A stretch of DNA of 64,000 bases from Actinomyces sp. AC-20-1 (GCF_023369555.1 NZ_JACJVC010000007.1:80497-144496); one strand, 5' to 3'; positions 55,351 through 64,000 are shown, counted from the first letter of the stretch. The notes: generated by a model from the letters alone, not told the origin. Program-made: numbers and translations.

Positions 55351-56070
55351 ATGAGCCAGCCGATGAGCGCCCACCCCGCGACCCGTGCCAGGACCATGCC
55401 CCAGGGGGAGGAGGTCGCCTCCTTCGCCACCTACCCGCAGGCCCAGGCCGCCGTCGACTCCCTGAGCGACGACGGCTTCCCCGTCCAGCACCTGGCCATC
55501 GTCGGCACCGACCTGCGCCAGGTGGAGAACATCACCGGGCGCATGAGCTGGGGGCGCGCCGTCGCCTCCGGTACCGCCTCGGGCCTGTGGCTCGGCGCGC
55601 TCGTCGGGGTCATGCTCTCCTTCTTCGGCAACGCCTCCGCCGGGGGCGCGGGCTTCCTGGCGGCGGTGCTCCTGGGCGTCGTGTGGGGGATCCTGTTCCA
55701 GGTGGTCGGCTACGCCCTGACCCGCGGCCGGCGCGACTTCACCTCCACGAGCTCGGTCATCGCCTCGCGCTACTCCATCATCGCCGCCCACCAGGCCTCG
55801 CAGGCGGCCCAGGCCCTGGCCCAGGCGCCCGGCAACCTCACGCGGGGCGGGGCCGCCGCGCGCCGCGCCGAGGAGCGCCGGGCCGCCCGAGAGGCCGCCC
55901 GGGCCGCTGAGCCCACGGCCTTCGGGTCGCGCCCGGACGAGCGGCCGCGCTTCGGCGTGCGGATCTCCGACGTCGGGGCCGACGGCGGGGTGGGCCCCGG
56001 GGCCGACGGCGCCGCGCCCGGCAGCGAGACATCCGGGACGTCCGGGGCGCCGTCGGACCGGGAGGCCTGA
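55351..56070 (+). CDS. General-stress-protein-like membrane protein
   Basis: A 239-residue protein. After a short variable start comes the general stress protein 17M-like segment (EVASFATYPQAQAAVDSLSDDGFPVQHLAIVGTDLRQVE, about residues 20-60). Two glycine-rich membrane helices follow (about 70-95 and 97-120), then a low-complexity Ala/Arg and Gly/Asp tail. ATG 55351 is preceded by GACGAT-N6, a weaker form of the local leaderless pattern. It is 1 nt before the isomerase-like gene. Function unknown. Confidence 0.78.
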   Translation: MSQPMSAHPATRARTMPQGEEVASFATYPQAQAAVDSLSDDGFPVQHLAIVGTDLRQVENITGRMSWGRAVASGTASGLWLGALVGVMLSFFGNASAGGAGFLAAVLLGVVWGILFQVVGYALTRGRRDFTSTSSVIASRYSIIAAHQASQAAQALAQAPGNLTRGGAAARRAEERRAAREAARAAEPTAFGSRPDERPRFGVRISDVGADGGVGPGADGAAPGSETSGTSGAPSDREA

Positions 56071-56071
56071 G

Positions 56072-56929
56072 ATGGCGGTCCCCGTCGGGCTGTCGACCTC
56101 CTCGGTCTACCCCGGTAACGCCACCGCGGCCTTCCGCACCGCCGCCGAGCTCGGCTACGACGGCGTCGAGGTCATGGTCTGGTCCGAGCGCGTCACCCAG
56201 GACGCCACGGCCCTGGGGCGCCTCGCCGAGCACTACGGCCAGCCGGTGCTCGCCGTCCACGCCCCCACGCTCATCCTCACCCGCCCCGTCTTCGGGCCGG
56301 ACCCGTGGGAGAAGATCGACCGCTCGGTGGCGCTGGCCGAGGCCCTGGGCGCCCCCACCGTCGTGCTGCACCCGCCCTTCTTCTGGCAGACCCGCTACGC
56401 GCGCCAGTTCGTGCGCGGCATCGACATGCGCGAGCAGACGGGCACGGTCCACCTCGCCGTCGAGAACATGTTCACCTGGCGCCCGCGCCAGCCGCACTCG
56501 ACCCGCGACTTCCAGGGCTACTCGCCCACCTGGGACCCGGTGGGGCAGGGCTACCGCTCGGTCACCCTCGACATCTCCCACGCGGCCACCTCCGGCTCGG
56601 ACGCCCTGGCCATGGCGCGTGCACTGGGCCCCACGCTGCGCCACCTGCACCTGACCGACGGCGTGCCCGGCTTCCACGACGACCACCTCCTGCCCGGCCA
56701 GGGCGACCAGGACTGCGCGGGCGTGCTCAGGCACCTCGCCGCCACCGGCTTCGAGACCGGGGGAGGGCAGGTCGTCGTCGAGGTCTCCACGCGCGGGATG
56801 AGCGAGGAGCAGCGGTTGGAGGCGCTGGCCTCCTCCCTGGCCTTCGCCCGCGAGCACCTGGAGGGCGCCGGGGACACGGGGGCGGTGCGCGTGCCCGCCC
56901 CGACGCGGCGGCGCTACCGCCACGGCTGA
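56072..56929 (+). CDS. Sugar phosphate isomerase/epimerase-like TIM barrel protein
   Basis: A 285-residue AP-endonuclease-2-type TIM barrel (xylose-isomerase-like). Metal-site candidates are Glu of DGVEVMVWSE, His of VLHPPFFW, Glu in LAVENMFTWRP, Asp/His in TLDISHAATSG, His in LHLTDG and Glu in VVVEVSTRG. The C-terminal ~25 residues are basic. It follows the stress-type gene by 1 nt. Substrate not predictable. Confidence 0.85.
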   Translation: MAVPVGLSTSSVYPGNATAAFRTAAELGYDGVEVMVWSERVTQDATALGRLAEHYGQPVLAVHAPTLILTRPVFGPDPWEKIDRSVALAEALGAPTVVLHPPFFWQTRYARQFVRGIDMREQTGTVHLAVENMFTWRPRQPHSTRDFQGYSPTWDPVGQGYRSVTLDISHAATSGSDALAMARALGPTLRHLHLTDGVPGFHDDHLLPGQGDQDCAGVLRHLAATGFETGGGQVVVEVSTRGMSEEQRLEALASSLAFAREHLEGAGDTGAVRVPAPTRRRYRHG

Positions 56930-56984
56930 GGCCGGTGCCCGTGCCGGTGAGGGCCGGGGACGGGCCGCGTGGGACCGGCGGGGC

Positions 56985-57959
56985 TCAGGCGCAGGACCCG
57001 GGCTCGCGGTGGCCGGCCGGCTCGATCTGGAAGGTCGAGTGCGCGATGCGCACCGGGAAGTGCTCGGCGACGCAGGACTGCATGGCTCTGAGCAGGTCGT
57101 CCGTGGCCCCGGCCGCGTAGCGCTCGTCGGTGACGACGACGTGCGCGGTGAGCACCGGCAGCCCTGAGGCCACTGTCCAGGCGTGCAGGTCGTGGACGGC
57201 GACGACCCCGTCGAGGCCCGTGAGGTGGCGGCGCACCTCGCCGAGGTCGAGGTCCTGGGGCGTGAGGTCCATGAGGACGCTGCCGGCCGAGTGCAGCAGG
57301 GACACCGCGCGCGGCACGATGAGGACGACGATGAGCAGGGAGGCGACGGCGTCGGCGCGCTGCCAGCCGGTGAGGGCGATGACGATGGCGGCCACGACGA
57401 CGCCGACGGAGCCGAGCGCGTCGTTGGCGACCTCGAGGAAGGCGGCGCGCATGTTGAGGCTCTCGCCCCGCCCGCCCGCGAGCACGAGCAGGGCGGCCGC
57501 GTTGGCGGCCAGGCCGATGACGCCCATGACGAGCATCGGTGCCGCTGCGACCTCGGAGGGGCGGACCAGGTCGATGACGGCCCGCACCGCGACCACGAGG
57601 CCGACGACGGACAGCATGCCGGCCTGGAGGGCGGCCCCGATGACCTCGGCGCGGCGCATCCCCCAGGTGGAGCGGTCCGAGGCCGGGCGGCGTGCGAGGA
57701 CGGCGGCGGCCAGCGCGATGACGACGCCGGCCGAGTCGGTGGCCATGTGCCCGGCGTCGGCCAGCAGGGCGAGTGAGCCGGACAGGAGCGCGGCGACCAC
57801 CTCTGCGGCCAGGACCGTCGCGGTCAGGGCCAGGACGACGGCGAGGCGCGTGGTCGAGGAGGCTGCTGCGTGGGTGTGGGGGTGCGAGGGGCACTGCGCG
57901 CGGCCGCCGGTGCCGTCGCCGTCGTGCGTGACGCGCTGGTCGCCGTCGTGCCCGCTCAC
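56985..57959 (-). CDS. CDF family cation efflux protein
   Basis: A 324-residue zinc-type cation diffusion facilitator. Six membrane helices; metal-site segment ALLADAGHMATDSAG gives the HxxxD pair in helix 2, and LEVANDALGSVGV in helix 5 gives ExxxD, where Zn transporters often have HxxxD. The cytoplasmic C-terminal domain has VHDLHAWTVASG. N-terminal His/Asp/Gly-rich tail (GHDGDQRVTHDGDGTGG). The GTG overlaps the arsR stop by 4 nt, so the exporter is coexpressed with its likely sensor. Confidence 0.92.
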   Translation of the reverse strand: MSGHDGDQRVTHDGDGTGGRAQCPSHPHTHAAASSTTRLAVVLALTATVLAAEVVAALLSGSLALLADAGHMATDSAGVVIALAAAVLARRPASDRSTWGMRRAEVIGAALQAGMLSVVGLVVAVRAVIDLVRPSEVAAAPMLVMGVIGLAANAAALLVLAGGRGESLNMRAAFLEVANDALGSVGVVVAAIVIALTGWQRADAVASLLIVVLIVPRAVSLLHSAGSVLMDLTPQDLDLGEVRRHLTGLDGVVAVHDLHAWTVASGLPVLTAHVVVTDERYAAGATDDLLRAMQSCVAEHFPVRIAHSTFQIEPAGHREPGSCA

Positions 57960-58336
57960 GGCCTCCGCCCCGCGTCGGTGGCCGCTGCGGGCGAGGCGGC
58001 GGAGGCAGCGGTGAGCAGGGCGCGGGTGGTGACGAGGACGGTGGTGAGCAGGTCCTCGTGCTCCAGGCGGCTGACCCGGGCGCGCCCGTGCGTGTGGGTG
58101 GAGATGAGCCCGGCGTCGCGCAGGAGCCCCAGGTGCTGCGAGACCGTGGACTGCGCGAGGCCGAGGTGGTCGGAGAGCTCGCCGACGCGGTGCTCGCCCC
58201 CGCGCAGGTGCTGGAGGACCGCCAGGCGCGTGGGGTCGGCCAGGACGGACAGGAGCGCGGCGAGGTCCCTCGCCTCCTCGACCGAGCCCGTGTCGAGGGT
58301 GAGGTCCGTCGGCAGAGGTCCATGAATCATCGGCAT
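57956..58336 (-). CDS. ArsR/SmtB-family metal-responsive repressor
   Basis: A 126-residue winged-helix repressor: LLSVLADPTRLAVLQHL, then the recognition helix LAQSTVSQHLGLLRDAGLI and the wing THTHGRARVSRLE. The Cys-rich ELCVCDL motif of arsenic sensors is absent. Histidines occur near the N-terminus (MPMIHG), wing and helix 5 (LEHEDLL), consistent with Zn/Co/Ni sensing. ATG 58336 is 6 nt after TATCAT on the minus strand, with a palindrome overlapping it; ATG 58330 is an alternative. Confidence 0.9.
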   Translation of the reverse strand: MPMIHGPLPTDLTLDTGSVEEARDLAALLSVLADPTRLAVLQHLRGGEHRVGELSDHLGLAQSTVSQHLGLLRDAGLISTHTHGRARVSRLEHEDLLTTVLVTTRALLTAASAASPAAATDAGRRP

Positions 58337-58362
58337 GTACCGATGATATCGGTGTGTGCCGA
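58330..58362. promoter_or_regulatory. arsR promoter with nested palindromic operator
   Basis: ACCGATGATATCGGT (58339-58353) is an inverted repeat (6-3-6). An outer pair TCGGCA (58330-58335) and TGCCGA (58357-58362) shares the same centre at 58346. On the minus strand TATCAT (58348-58343) is the -10, 6 nt from the ATG, so the operator covers the -10 and the start. Confidence 0.7.
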
Positions 58363-58400
58363 CATGTCCAGGGGTGTCGTGCCCGGGGCGGCAGCCGCAG

Positions 58401-58547
58401 CGGACCACGAGATCGCCCCAGGACAACCTGCGCGCCCACGGATCACGTGCTGCTCGAAGGACAACCTGCGCTCCGTTGGACAACGTGCTGGCGCCCCACA
58501 GGTTGTCCTGGGGAGAACAAGTTGTCCTTGGGCGAATAGGTGGTCCT
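58401..58547. repeat. Mirrored 19-bp repeat array C (5 direct + 3 inverted units)
   Basis: Direct cores at 58401 (CGGACCACGA), 58420, 58439 (degenerate CGGATCACGT), 58458 and 58477; inverted cores at 58500, 58519 and 58538 (AGGTGGTCCT). Steps are 19 throughout except 23 at the centre, exactly as in arrays A and B. The degenerate outer units use GGACCAC in all three arrays. It lies between arsR and pepP with no AbiEi-like gene beside it. The rest of the 325-bp gap holds only GC-rich sequence and a weak hairpin near 58577-58611. Confidence 0.9.
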
Positions 58548-58661
58548 TGGGCGGGCGTGCACGTTTCGGGCTGCGTGCGCCCGTCCCCGTGCGGCGAGTG
58601 GCGCACGGGCGGACAGGGCTGCGTGCGCGGCTGGCCCCCGTGCGGCGAGCGCTGCCGCCCC

Positions 58662-60263
58662 TCAGCCCGCGAGGAGGCCGCTCACCCAGGCCTCGACGTC
58701 CTCGACCGTGCGGGGGATCGCCGCCGTCAGGCGCTCGGCGCGCCCGTCCTGGCGGATGACGACGTCGTCCTCGATCCGCACGGCCATCCCGCGCATCTCC
58801 TCGGGCACGAGCAGGTCGTCCGCCCGGAAGTACAGGCCCGGCTCGATCGTGAAGACCATGCCCGGCACCAGCAGGGCGTCCATGCTCATCTCACGGCGCG
58901 CCTGCGCGCAGTCGTGCACGTCCAGCCCCAGGTGGTGGCTCGTGCCGTGCACCATCCAACGACGGTGGTACTGCCCGTCAGGGGCCAGGCTCGCCTCGGG
59001 GGTCACGCCCTCGGGCAGCAGCCCCCACTCGAACAGGCGCTGGGCCAGCACCCTCATCGCGGCCGCGTGCAGGTCGCGGAAGCGCGCCCCCGGCTCACTC
59101 GCCACGGCGAAGGACGCGTCCGCCGCCTCCAGCACCGCCTCGTACACGCGGCGCTGGGGCTCGGTGAAGCGGCCGTCCACCGGGATCGTGCGGGTGACGT
59201 CCGCGGTGTAGAGCGAGTCCACCTCGACGCCGGCGTCCACGAGCACCATCTCGCCCGGGCGCACGGCGCCGTCGTTGACGATCCAGTGCAGCGTGTTCGC
59301 GTGGTTGCCGCAGGCCGCGATCGTCTCGTAGCCCAGGCCGTTGCCCTCCTCGCGCGCCCGCGCCCCGAAGGCCCCCTCGAGGACGCGCTCGCCGCGCCAG
59401 TGCGCCGTCGCCCTCGGGATCGAGCGGATGAGGTCGTCGAAGCCGGCCCTCGTGGCGTCCACGGCCGCCTGGAGCTGGGCGACCTCCCAGTCGTCCTTCG
59501 TCAGACGCAGCTCGCTGGCCGCCTCCGCCAGGGCGTCGTCCACCTGCTGGGCCTCCTGCCCGCTGGCCAGCCCCGCCGCCTGGCGCACCTGGTCCACCAG
59601 GGCCGTGACGGCGGCGTCGGCCTCCACGACCACCCGCAGCCGCACGCCCTCCACGCCCGCGTCCTTCGCCAGCGCGTCGCCCAGGGAGTCGATGTGCGCG
59701 GCGCGCACGCCCGTGCCCGCCTCGACCTCCTCCAGGGAGGGGCGCACCCCCACCCACAGCTCGCCGTAGCGCGGGTCCGCGTAGAACTCCTCGCTCGTGC
59801 GCGAGGCCCGCGGGCGGAAGTAGATGACCGCCTCGTGGGAGGGCCCGCCGTCGGCCGGGGCCTGCCCGGGGGCGGTGAGCGGGTCCAGGACGAGGACCGC
59901 GTCGGGCTCGAAGTCCGTGCCCGTGCCGGCCAGGTGCGCGAAGGCCGAGTGCGGGCGGAAGCGGTAGTCGGTGTCGTTGCTGCGGACCTTGAGGGGCCCG
60001 GCCGGCAGGACCAGGCGCTCGCCGAGGAACTGGGCGCCCAGGCGCTCGCGGCGCCCGGCGGCCCAGGGGGCGGCCTCGCTCAGCGGCGGCAGCCCGGCCG
60101 GGCGCGGCCCCCAGGCGGAGCCGATGAAGTCCCTGAAGGCGGGGTTCGTGGGCCGGTGGGAGCGGTTGTCGCCGCGCTGCGCGAGCGACTGCGGGTCCTG
60201 GGGCGCGACCTCGCTCTGGTCGGGGCTGGTGGTGGGCTGGGCCTGGTTCGGGGAGTGCGTCAT
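58662..60263 (-). CDS. pepP: Xaa-Pro aminopeptidase (M24)
   Basis: Metallopeptidase that removes N-terminal residues before proline. The 533-residue product has an N-terminal creatinase-like domain (about 65-260, FRPHSAFAHLAGTG) and the pita-bread catalytic domain with metal ligands in VDAGVEVDSLYTADVTRTI (two Asp), VHGTSHHLGLDVHD (His), FTIEPGLYF (Glu) and AVRIEDDVVI (Glu). ATG 60263 is preferred: GGGAGG lies 9 nt upstream, while the next ATG upstream (60272) has none. Divergent from the PHP gene. Confidence 0.94.
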   Translation of the reverse strand: MTHSPNQAQPTTSPDQSEVAPQDPQSLAQRGDNRSHRPTNPAFRDFIGSAWGPRPAGLPPLSEAAPWAAGRRERLGAQFLGERLVLPAGPLKVRSNDTDYRFRPHSAFAHLAGTGTDFEPDAVLVLDPLTAPGQAPADGGPSHEAVIYFRPRASRTSEEFYADPRYGELWVGVRPSLEEVEAGTGVRAAHIDSLGDALAKDAGVEGVRLRVVVEADAAVTALVDQVRQAAGLASGQEAQQVDDALAEAASELRLTKDDWEVAQLQAAVDATRAGFDDLIRSIPRATAHWRGERVLEGAFGARAREEGNGLGYETIAACGNHANTLHWIVNDGAVRPGEMVLVDAGVEVDSLYTADVTRTIPVDGRFTEPQRRVYEAVLEAADASFAVASEPGARFRDLHAAAMRVLAQRLFEWGLLPEGVTPEASLAPDGQYHRRWMVHGTSHHLGLDVHDCAQARREMSMDALLVPGMVFTIEPGLYFRADDLLVPEEMRGMAVRIEDDVVIRQDGRAERLTAAIPRTVEDVEAWVSGLLAG

Positions 60264-60334
60264 GAGCCGCATCCTCCCACTCCCGGCCGCCGCGCTCGAC
60301 ACCGGCGCCGGCACGGGCCCCGGTGGCCCCCGCC

Positions 60335-60340
60335 TACACT
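60335..60340 (+). promoter_or_regulatory. -10 element of the PHP gene (leaderless arrangement)
   Basis: TACACT, 6 nt, GTG at 60347. Confidence 0.6.
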
Positions 60341-60346
60341 GTCGGC

Positions 60347-61216
60347 GTGATCGACGGCCTGCCCCTGTCACCGAGCACCGACCCCCACACCCACTCGTCC
60401 TGCTCGGACGGCACCGACACCCCGGCCGAGCTCATGGCCTGCGCCGCACGGGCCGGGCTCGACGTCGTCGGCCTCACCGACCACGACACGACCGCCGGGT
60501 GGGACGAGGCGGCCGACGCCGTCGCCACCACCGGCGTCACCCTCCTGCGCGGCGCCGAGATCTCCTGCGCCGACCGGGGCGTCACCCTCCACCTGCTGGC
60601 CTACCTCTTCGACCCCGACGACGAGGCCCTCACCCGGGCCCTGGCCACCGCCCGCCGCTCCCGGGAGAGCCGCAGCCGGCGCATGGTCGAGCTGCTGAGC
60701 GAGGACTACCCCGTCACCTGGCAGGACGTCCTCGAGCAGGCCGCGGGCTCACGCACCATCGGCAGGCCCCACATCGCCGACGCCCTCGTGGCCGCAGGCT
60801 CCTTCCGGGACCGCTCAGCCGCCTTCGACGGGCCCCTGGCCACCTCCAGCCCCTACTACGTCCACCACTGGGCGCTCGACCCCGTCGAGGCCTGCGAGCT
60901 CGTGCGCGCCGCCGGGGGCGTGCCCGTCGCCGCCCACCCCCGGGCCGCCGGGCGCCAGCGCCGCCTCGTGCCGGACGAGACCTTCGCGCTCATGGCCGAG
61001 GCGGGCCTGGCCGCCCTGGAGGTCGACCACCGCGACCACACCCCCGCCCAGCGCGAGCAGGCCCGCGCGCTGGCCGAGCGCCTCGGGCTGGGGGTGTCCG
61101 GGTCCTCGGACTACCACGGGACGGGCAAGCCCAACCGGCTGGGGGAGCACCTCATGCCGGCCGGGCTGCTCGAGCGGGTCCTCGACGAGGGCATGCTGGG
61201 GCTCGTCCTGCCCTGA
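60347..61216 (+). CDS. PHP-domain phosphoesterase
   Basis: A 289-residue PHP protein similar to characterized actinobacterial/proteobacterial phosphoesterases acting on 3',5'-nucleotide bisphosphates or RNA ends (RNase AM/YciV group). Metal motifs in order: DPHTHSSCSDG, LTDHDTT, GAEISC, PVAAHPRA and GSSDYHGTGKPN. The GTG at 60347 is set by the -10 spacing; open frame starting at 60323 would overlap the promoter. Substrate inferred only from family. Confidence 0.86.
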   Translation: MIDGLPLSPSTDPHTHSSCSDGTDTPAELMACAARAGLDVVGLTDHDTTAGWDEAADAVATTGVTLLRGAEISCADRGVTLHLLAYLFDPDDEALTRALATARRSRESRSRRMVELLSEDYPVTWQDVLEQAAGSRTIGRPHIADALVAAGSFRDRSAAFDGPLATSSPYYVHHWALDPVEACELVRAAGGVPVAAHPRAAGRQRRLVPDETFALMAEAGLAALEVDHRDHTPAQREQARALAERLGLGVSGSSDYHGTGKPNRLGEHLMPAGLLERVLDEGMLGLVLP

Positions 61217-61303
61217 GCGCCGCGCCGGGACCAACCCGGGTACGGTTGTCCTAAACCGCTCACGGCACCACCGCGCCCCGCCCTCCTTCACCCCGGACAC
61301 CCC

Positions 61304-61933
61304 ATGCTCGAGTCGATCTTCAGCCCCGTCCTGTTCGCGACGGCCTTCACCACCATCCTCGTCATCCAGGACCCCCTGGGCGCCATCCCCATCTTCCTCA
61401 CCCTCACCGGCCGCCAGGAGGACGCCGACCGGCGCCGCTCCGCCGCCCAGGCGACCCTGGTCTCCTTCTGGGTCATCCTCGTCTTCGCCCTCTTCGGCCG
61501 CTACATCCTGCAGTTCCTGGGCATCAGCGTGCCCGCCCTGCAAGTCTCCGGGGGGCTGTTGCTGCTCCTCGTCGCCCTCGAGCTGCTGACCGACGGCGAC
61601 GAGGAGGCCGCCCCCTCCTCCAGCTCGACCAACACCGCCCTCGTCCCGCTGGGCACGCCCCTGCTGGCCGGGCCGGGCGCCATCGTGGCCGCCATGGTCG
61701 CCGTCGAGTCCGCTGAGACGCCCGTGGTCGGCTGGGTGACGGTGGCCCTCGCCCTGCTGGCCACGCACGTGGTCGTCTGGGCCTCCCTGAGGTACTCGGT
61801 CGGTCTGCACCGGGTGCTGGGGGACACGGCGATCCGTGTGCTCACGCGCATCCTCGGCCTCCTGCTGGCCGCCATCGCGGTGCAGATGATGGGCGACGGG
61901 CTCGTCTCCTTCATCAAGGTGAGCTTCTTGTGA
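61304..61933 (+). CDS. MarC family integral membrane protein
   Basis: A 209-residue protein with six membrane helices, named for MarC/YhgN, function unknown. Family features: VIQDPLGAIPIFLTLT after the first helix, GISVPALQVSGGLLLLLVALE, and PLGTPLLAGPGAIVAAMV. TACGGT near 61240 may be its -10. Not known to mediate drug resistance despite the name. Confidence 0.9.
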   Translation: MLESIFSPVLFATAFTTILVIQDPLGAIPIFLTLTGRQEDADRRRSAAQATLVSFWVILVFALFGRYILQFLGISVPALQVSGGLLLLLVALELLTDGDEEAAPSSSSTNTALVPLGTPLLAGPGAIVAAMVAVESAETPVVGWVTVALALLATHVVVWASLRYSVGLHRVLGDTAIRVLTRILGLLLAAIAVQMMGDGLVSFIKVSFL

Positions 61934-62031
61934 CGACCCGCTAGCGGGCGTTACCTTCCGTTCACCTAGCGTCGTCATGCTTCCACCGCCGCGCCCGACG
62001 GCGCGGTCCCCGCATCTCTCAGGAGGACACC

Positions 62032-63771
62032 GTGTCCGCTGGCGTGCCCGACGGCATGATCCCCGACTCCCCCCAGGGCGGCAGCCCCCTCGCCGCTCCT
62101 CCCACCAACCCGGACCTCGTCTCCGAGGTCGCCCACGAGCTCAACCAGGCGGACAGGCTCAAGGGGGACGCGGACGCTGAGGCACCCGCCGCCCCGGCCT
62201 CGCGCCTCCTCGGCGCCGACCGCAACTGGCACCTCGTCTTCGGTGCCATCCTCGTCGTCGCCGCCGTCTGGTTCACCGCCTGGGCCATCGGTTACGTCAA
62301 CGACCCGGGCGACCACCTCATCCTGCTGGTGACCGCCGCCGTCGGCCTGTTCATGGCCTTCAACATCGGGGGCAACGACGTCGCCAACTCCTTCGGCACC
62401 TCGGTGGGTGCCGGCACCCTGTCGATGAAGCAGGCGCTCATCGTCGCCGCGGTCTTCGAGGTCTCCGGCGCCGTCCTGGCCGGTGGGGACGTCACCGAGA
62501 CGGTGCGCTCGGGCATCGTCGACCTGTCCCACGCGGCGCTCGCGCCCATGGACTTCGCCTTCATCATGATGTCCGCCCTGCTCGGGGCGGCCCTGTGGCT
62601 CCTCATCGCCACGAGGATGGGCTGGCCCGTGTCCACCACGCACGCGATCATCGGCGGCATCGTCGGCGCGGCCGTCACCCTCGGGCTGGTCACCGGCACC
62701 GGCGGCTTCGAGATGGTCCAGTGGAGCGAGATCGGCACGATCGCCGTGTCCTGGGTCCTGTCGCCCTGCCTGGGGGCCCTGGCCTCCTGGTTCGTCTTCA
62801 GCCGCATCAAGAAGCACATCCTCATCTACGGCGAGGAGGCGGACGCCCGCATGCGCGCCATCCACGCCGAACGCATCGCCCACCGCGACGCCCACCGCGC
62901 CTCCTTCGAGCGCCTCACCGAGCTGCAGCAGCTGGCCTACACCAACAAGATGACGCGCGACGCCGCCGCCCTGGCCATGCCGGACTTCGAGGAGGACGAG
63001 CTCGAGTCCGACTACTTCAAGGAGCTGCTGCGCATCGAGCGCAAGGCGGACAAGATCCAGTCCCACAAGGCCCTGGAGACGTGGGTGCCCCTGCTCGCGG
63101 CCGCCGGCTCGGTGGTCATCTCCGCCATGCTCCTGTTCAAGGGCCTGAAGAACCTCGCCCTGGGCCTGGACCTGTTCCAGAACGCGCTCATCATGGGCAT
63201 GATCGCCGCCGTCGTCTGGTTCTCGATCTTCATCTTCGCCCGCTCGATGAAGAAGAAGTCCCTGTCCAAGGCGACCTTCACCCTCTTCTCCTGGATGCAG
63301 GTCTTCACCGCCTCCGCCTTCGCCTTCTCCCACGGCTCGAACGACATCGCCAACGCCGTGGGCCCCTTCGCGGCCATCATCGACGTGCTGCGCACCGACT
63401 CCCTGTCCGCCGAGGCCGCCGTGCCCGCCGCGATCACGATCGCCTGCGGCGCCGCCCTCATCTCCGGCCTGTGGTTCATCGGCCGCAACGTCATCAGGAC
63501 CGTCGGCTCCGGCCTGACGAAGATGCACCCCGCCTCGGGCTTCGCCGCCGAGCTGTCGGCCGCGGCCGTCGTCATGGGCGCCTCGGTGATGGGCCTGCCC
63601 GTGTCCTCCACGCACATCCTCATCGGCGCGATCCTCGGCGTCGGCATCGTCAACAAGAGCGCCAACTGGCAGCTGATGAAGCCCATCGGCCTGGCCTGGG
63701 TCATCACCCTGCCGGCGTCGGCGGGCATCGGCGCCGTTGGCGTCCTCCTCCTGCGGGCCCTCTTCGGCTGA
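62032..63771 (+). CDS. pitA: Low-affinity inorganic phosphate transporter (PiT)
   Basis: A 579-residue H+/phosphate (metal-phosphate) symporter. Two PHO4 halves: the first signature [20 protein letters not shown] (about residue 112) and the second [16 protein letters not shown] (about residue 435). Between them lies a ~110-residue charged cytoplasmic loop (about 260-365). GTG start with AGGAGG 8-9 nt upstream. Since PiT carriers take up divalent-metal phosphate complexes, it also links to metal supply. Followed by a very strong hairpin. Confidence 0.94.
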   Translation: MSAGVPDGMIPDSPQGGSPLAAPPTNPDLVSEVAHELNQADRLKGDADAEAPAAPASRLLGADRNWHLVFGAILVVAAVWFTAWAIGYVNDPGDHLILLVTAAVGLFMAFNIGGNDVANSFGTSVGAGTLSMKQALIVAAVFEVSGAVLAGGDVTETVRSGIVDLSHAALAPMDFAFIMMSALLGAALWLLIATRMGWPVSTTHAIIGGIVGAAVTLGLVTGTGGFEMVQWSEIGTIAVSWVLSPCLGALASWFVFSRIKKHILIYGEEADARMRAIHAERIAHRDAHRASFERLTELQQLAYTNKMTRDAAALAMPDFEEDELESDYFKELLRIERKADKIQSHKALETWVPLLAAAGSVVISAMLLFKGLKNLALGLDLFQNALIMGMIAAVVWFSIFIFARSMKKKSLSKATFTLFSWMQVFTASAFAFSHGSNDIANAVGPFAAIIDVLRTDSLSAEAAVPAAITIACGAALISGLWFIGRNVIRTVGSGLTKMHPASGFAAELSAAAVVMGASVMGLPVSSTHILIGAILGVGIVNKSANWQLMKPIGLAWVITLPASAGIGAVGVLLLRALFG

Positions 63772-63845
63772 GTCGCAGTTCGGCTGAGCCGCGGGACCCC
63801 GCGATCCTGGGGCTCGCGGCTCGAGCCCGCAGGGCCCGCCGGACA

Positions 63846-63894
63846 GACGCGCTCGGGGCCGGCCACCAACATGGTGGCCGGCCCCGAGCGCGTC
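63846..63894. terminator. 22-bp perfect hairpin after pitA
   Basis: Bases 63846-63867 and 63873-63894 are exact reverse complements around the loop AACAT. It separates the convergent pitA and the last gene. No T-tract. Confidence 0.8.
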
Positions 63895-63913
63895 AGCACA
63901 TCGGCGTGGGGTC

Positions 63914-64000
63914 TCAGTCCCCGGAGCGGGCGGCACCGCCGCCGCGCGTGCGCTTGCGGCCCCGCGAGCGCGGCGCGCGCCCGGTCGCGCCGTCCCCGCC
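63914..64000 (-). CDS. C-terminal end of a gene with a basic Arg/Gly tail (partial)
   Basis: The minus strand is open from the window edge to a TGA at 63914-63916. The last 28 residues are Arg/Gly-rich (ATGRAPRSRGRKRTRGGG..., ending AARSGD). Such tails are common at the C-terminus of DEAD-box RNA helicases and RNase E/G-like proteins. The stop sits just beyond the shared hairpin. Identity cannot be fixed from this piece. Confidence 0.5.
   Translation of the reverse strand, partial: GGDGATGRAPRSRGRKRTRGGGAARSGD

Noticed and set aside
61243..61258. A lone GGTTGTCCT before the marC gene resembling the array core
   Set aside because: No neighbouring core at plus or minus 19 bp; a chance match.
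63914..64000. Calling the last partial gene a DEAD-box helicase outright
   Set aside because: Only 28 Arg/Gly-rich residues are visible; this tail type also occurs in other RNA-binding proteins.

Overview
The window is a contiguous, very GC-rich chromosomal segment of an actinobacterium. Many genes start with GTG, stop/start overlaps (GTGA, ATGA) are frequent, and several lineage markers are present: NucS in place of MutS/MutL, DUF3117, DUF2550, Zur-type cysteine-free ribosomal proteins, and a tatB/mrp/CBS-MgtE neighbourhood resembling one in mycobacteria. I infer a member of the Actinomycetaceae, probably Actinomyces-like; the genus is not proven by the sequence. No rRNA, tRNA, CRISPR array or insertion sequence is visible, so this is mostly core genome.

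Layout. 1-9.0 kb: the end of a WecA-type sugar-phosphate transferase, then the complete F-type ATP synthase operon (atpI-like, B E F H A G D C) and DUF2550. 9.1-12.5 kb: nucS, an AlkZ-like glycosylase and nagA. 12.7-17.4 kb (minus strand): purU, an MntR-like regulator, then nrdI-nrdF-FMN reductase, then a beta-carbonic anhydrase. The NrdF carries Q/S/K at three metal-ligand positions, the signature of the metal-free class Ie radical subunit, and tandem NrdR boxes lie upstream. 17.6-20.1 kb: a Zur-type locus in which five zinc-free ribosomal proteins (rpmB, rpmG, rpsN, rpmE2, rpmJ) diverge from a COG0523-like gene lacking a P-loop, with a palindrome between them. 20.2-22.5 kb: glyA-folD behind a ZTP (pfl) riboswitch. 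22.6-25.7 kb: xth, acylphosphatase, and an AbiEi/DUF559-like gene bracketed by two copies of an unusual mirrored 19-bp repeat array. 25.7-28.8 kb: a MacAB-like tripartite ABC system. 29-33.6 kb: galK, a 2H phosphoesterase, a YihY protein and manC.

33.8-42.7 kb: a nucleoside uptake and catabolism operon (BMP lipoprotein, ABC ATPase, two permeases, cdd, deoA, an unexpected C39-like cysteine-peptidase-fold protein, deoC). 42.9-46.8 kb: a four-gene Mn/Zn ABC importer whose promoter contains a near-perfect palindrome between -35 and -10. 46.9-56.9 kb: a phosphohexomutase, a LOG-family protein, DUF3117, an O-methyltransferase, tatB, mrp, DUF1003, a CBS/MgtE-N protein, a stress-type membrane protein and a TIM-barrel isomerase. 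57-58.3 kb: an ArsR regulator and CDF exporter. 58.4-58.55 kb: the third 19-bp array. 58.7-63.8 kb: pepP, a PHP phosphoesterase, MarC and PiT. The window ends in the tail of another minus-strand gene.

How the parts fit. Metal economy is the theme: a metal-free RNR radical subunit, an MntR with acidic ligands, a metal importer with a palindromic operator, a zinc-sparing ribosome set and an ArsR/CDF efflux pair all lie within 45 kb. A second theme is promoter architecture: at twelve genes a TANNNT -10 hexamer sits exactly 6 nt before the start codon (7 nt at a thirteenth), which implies leaderless mRNAs and helps choose starts. The least explained structure is the family of three mirrored arrays with an exact 19-bp period and a 23-bp centre step.
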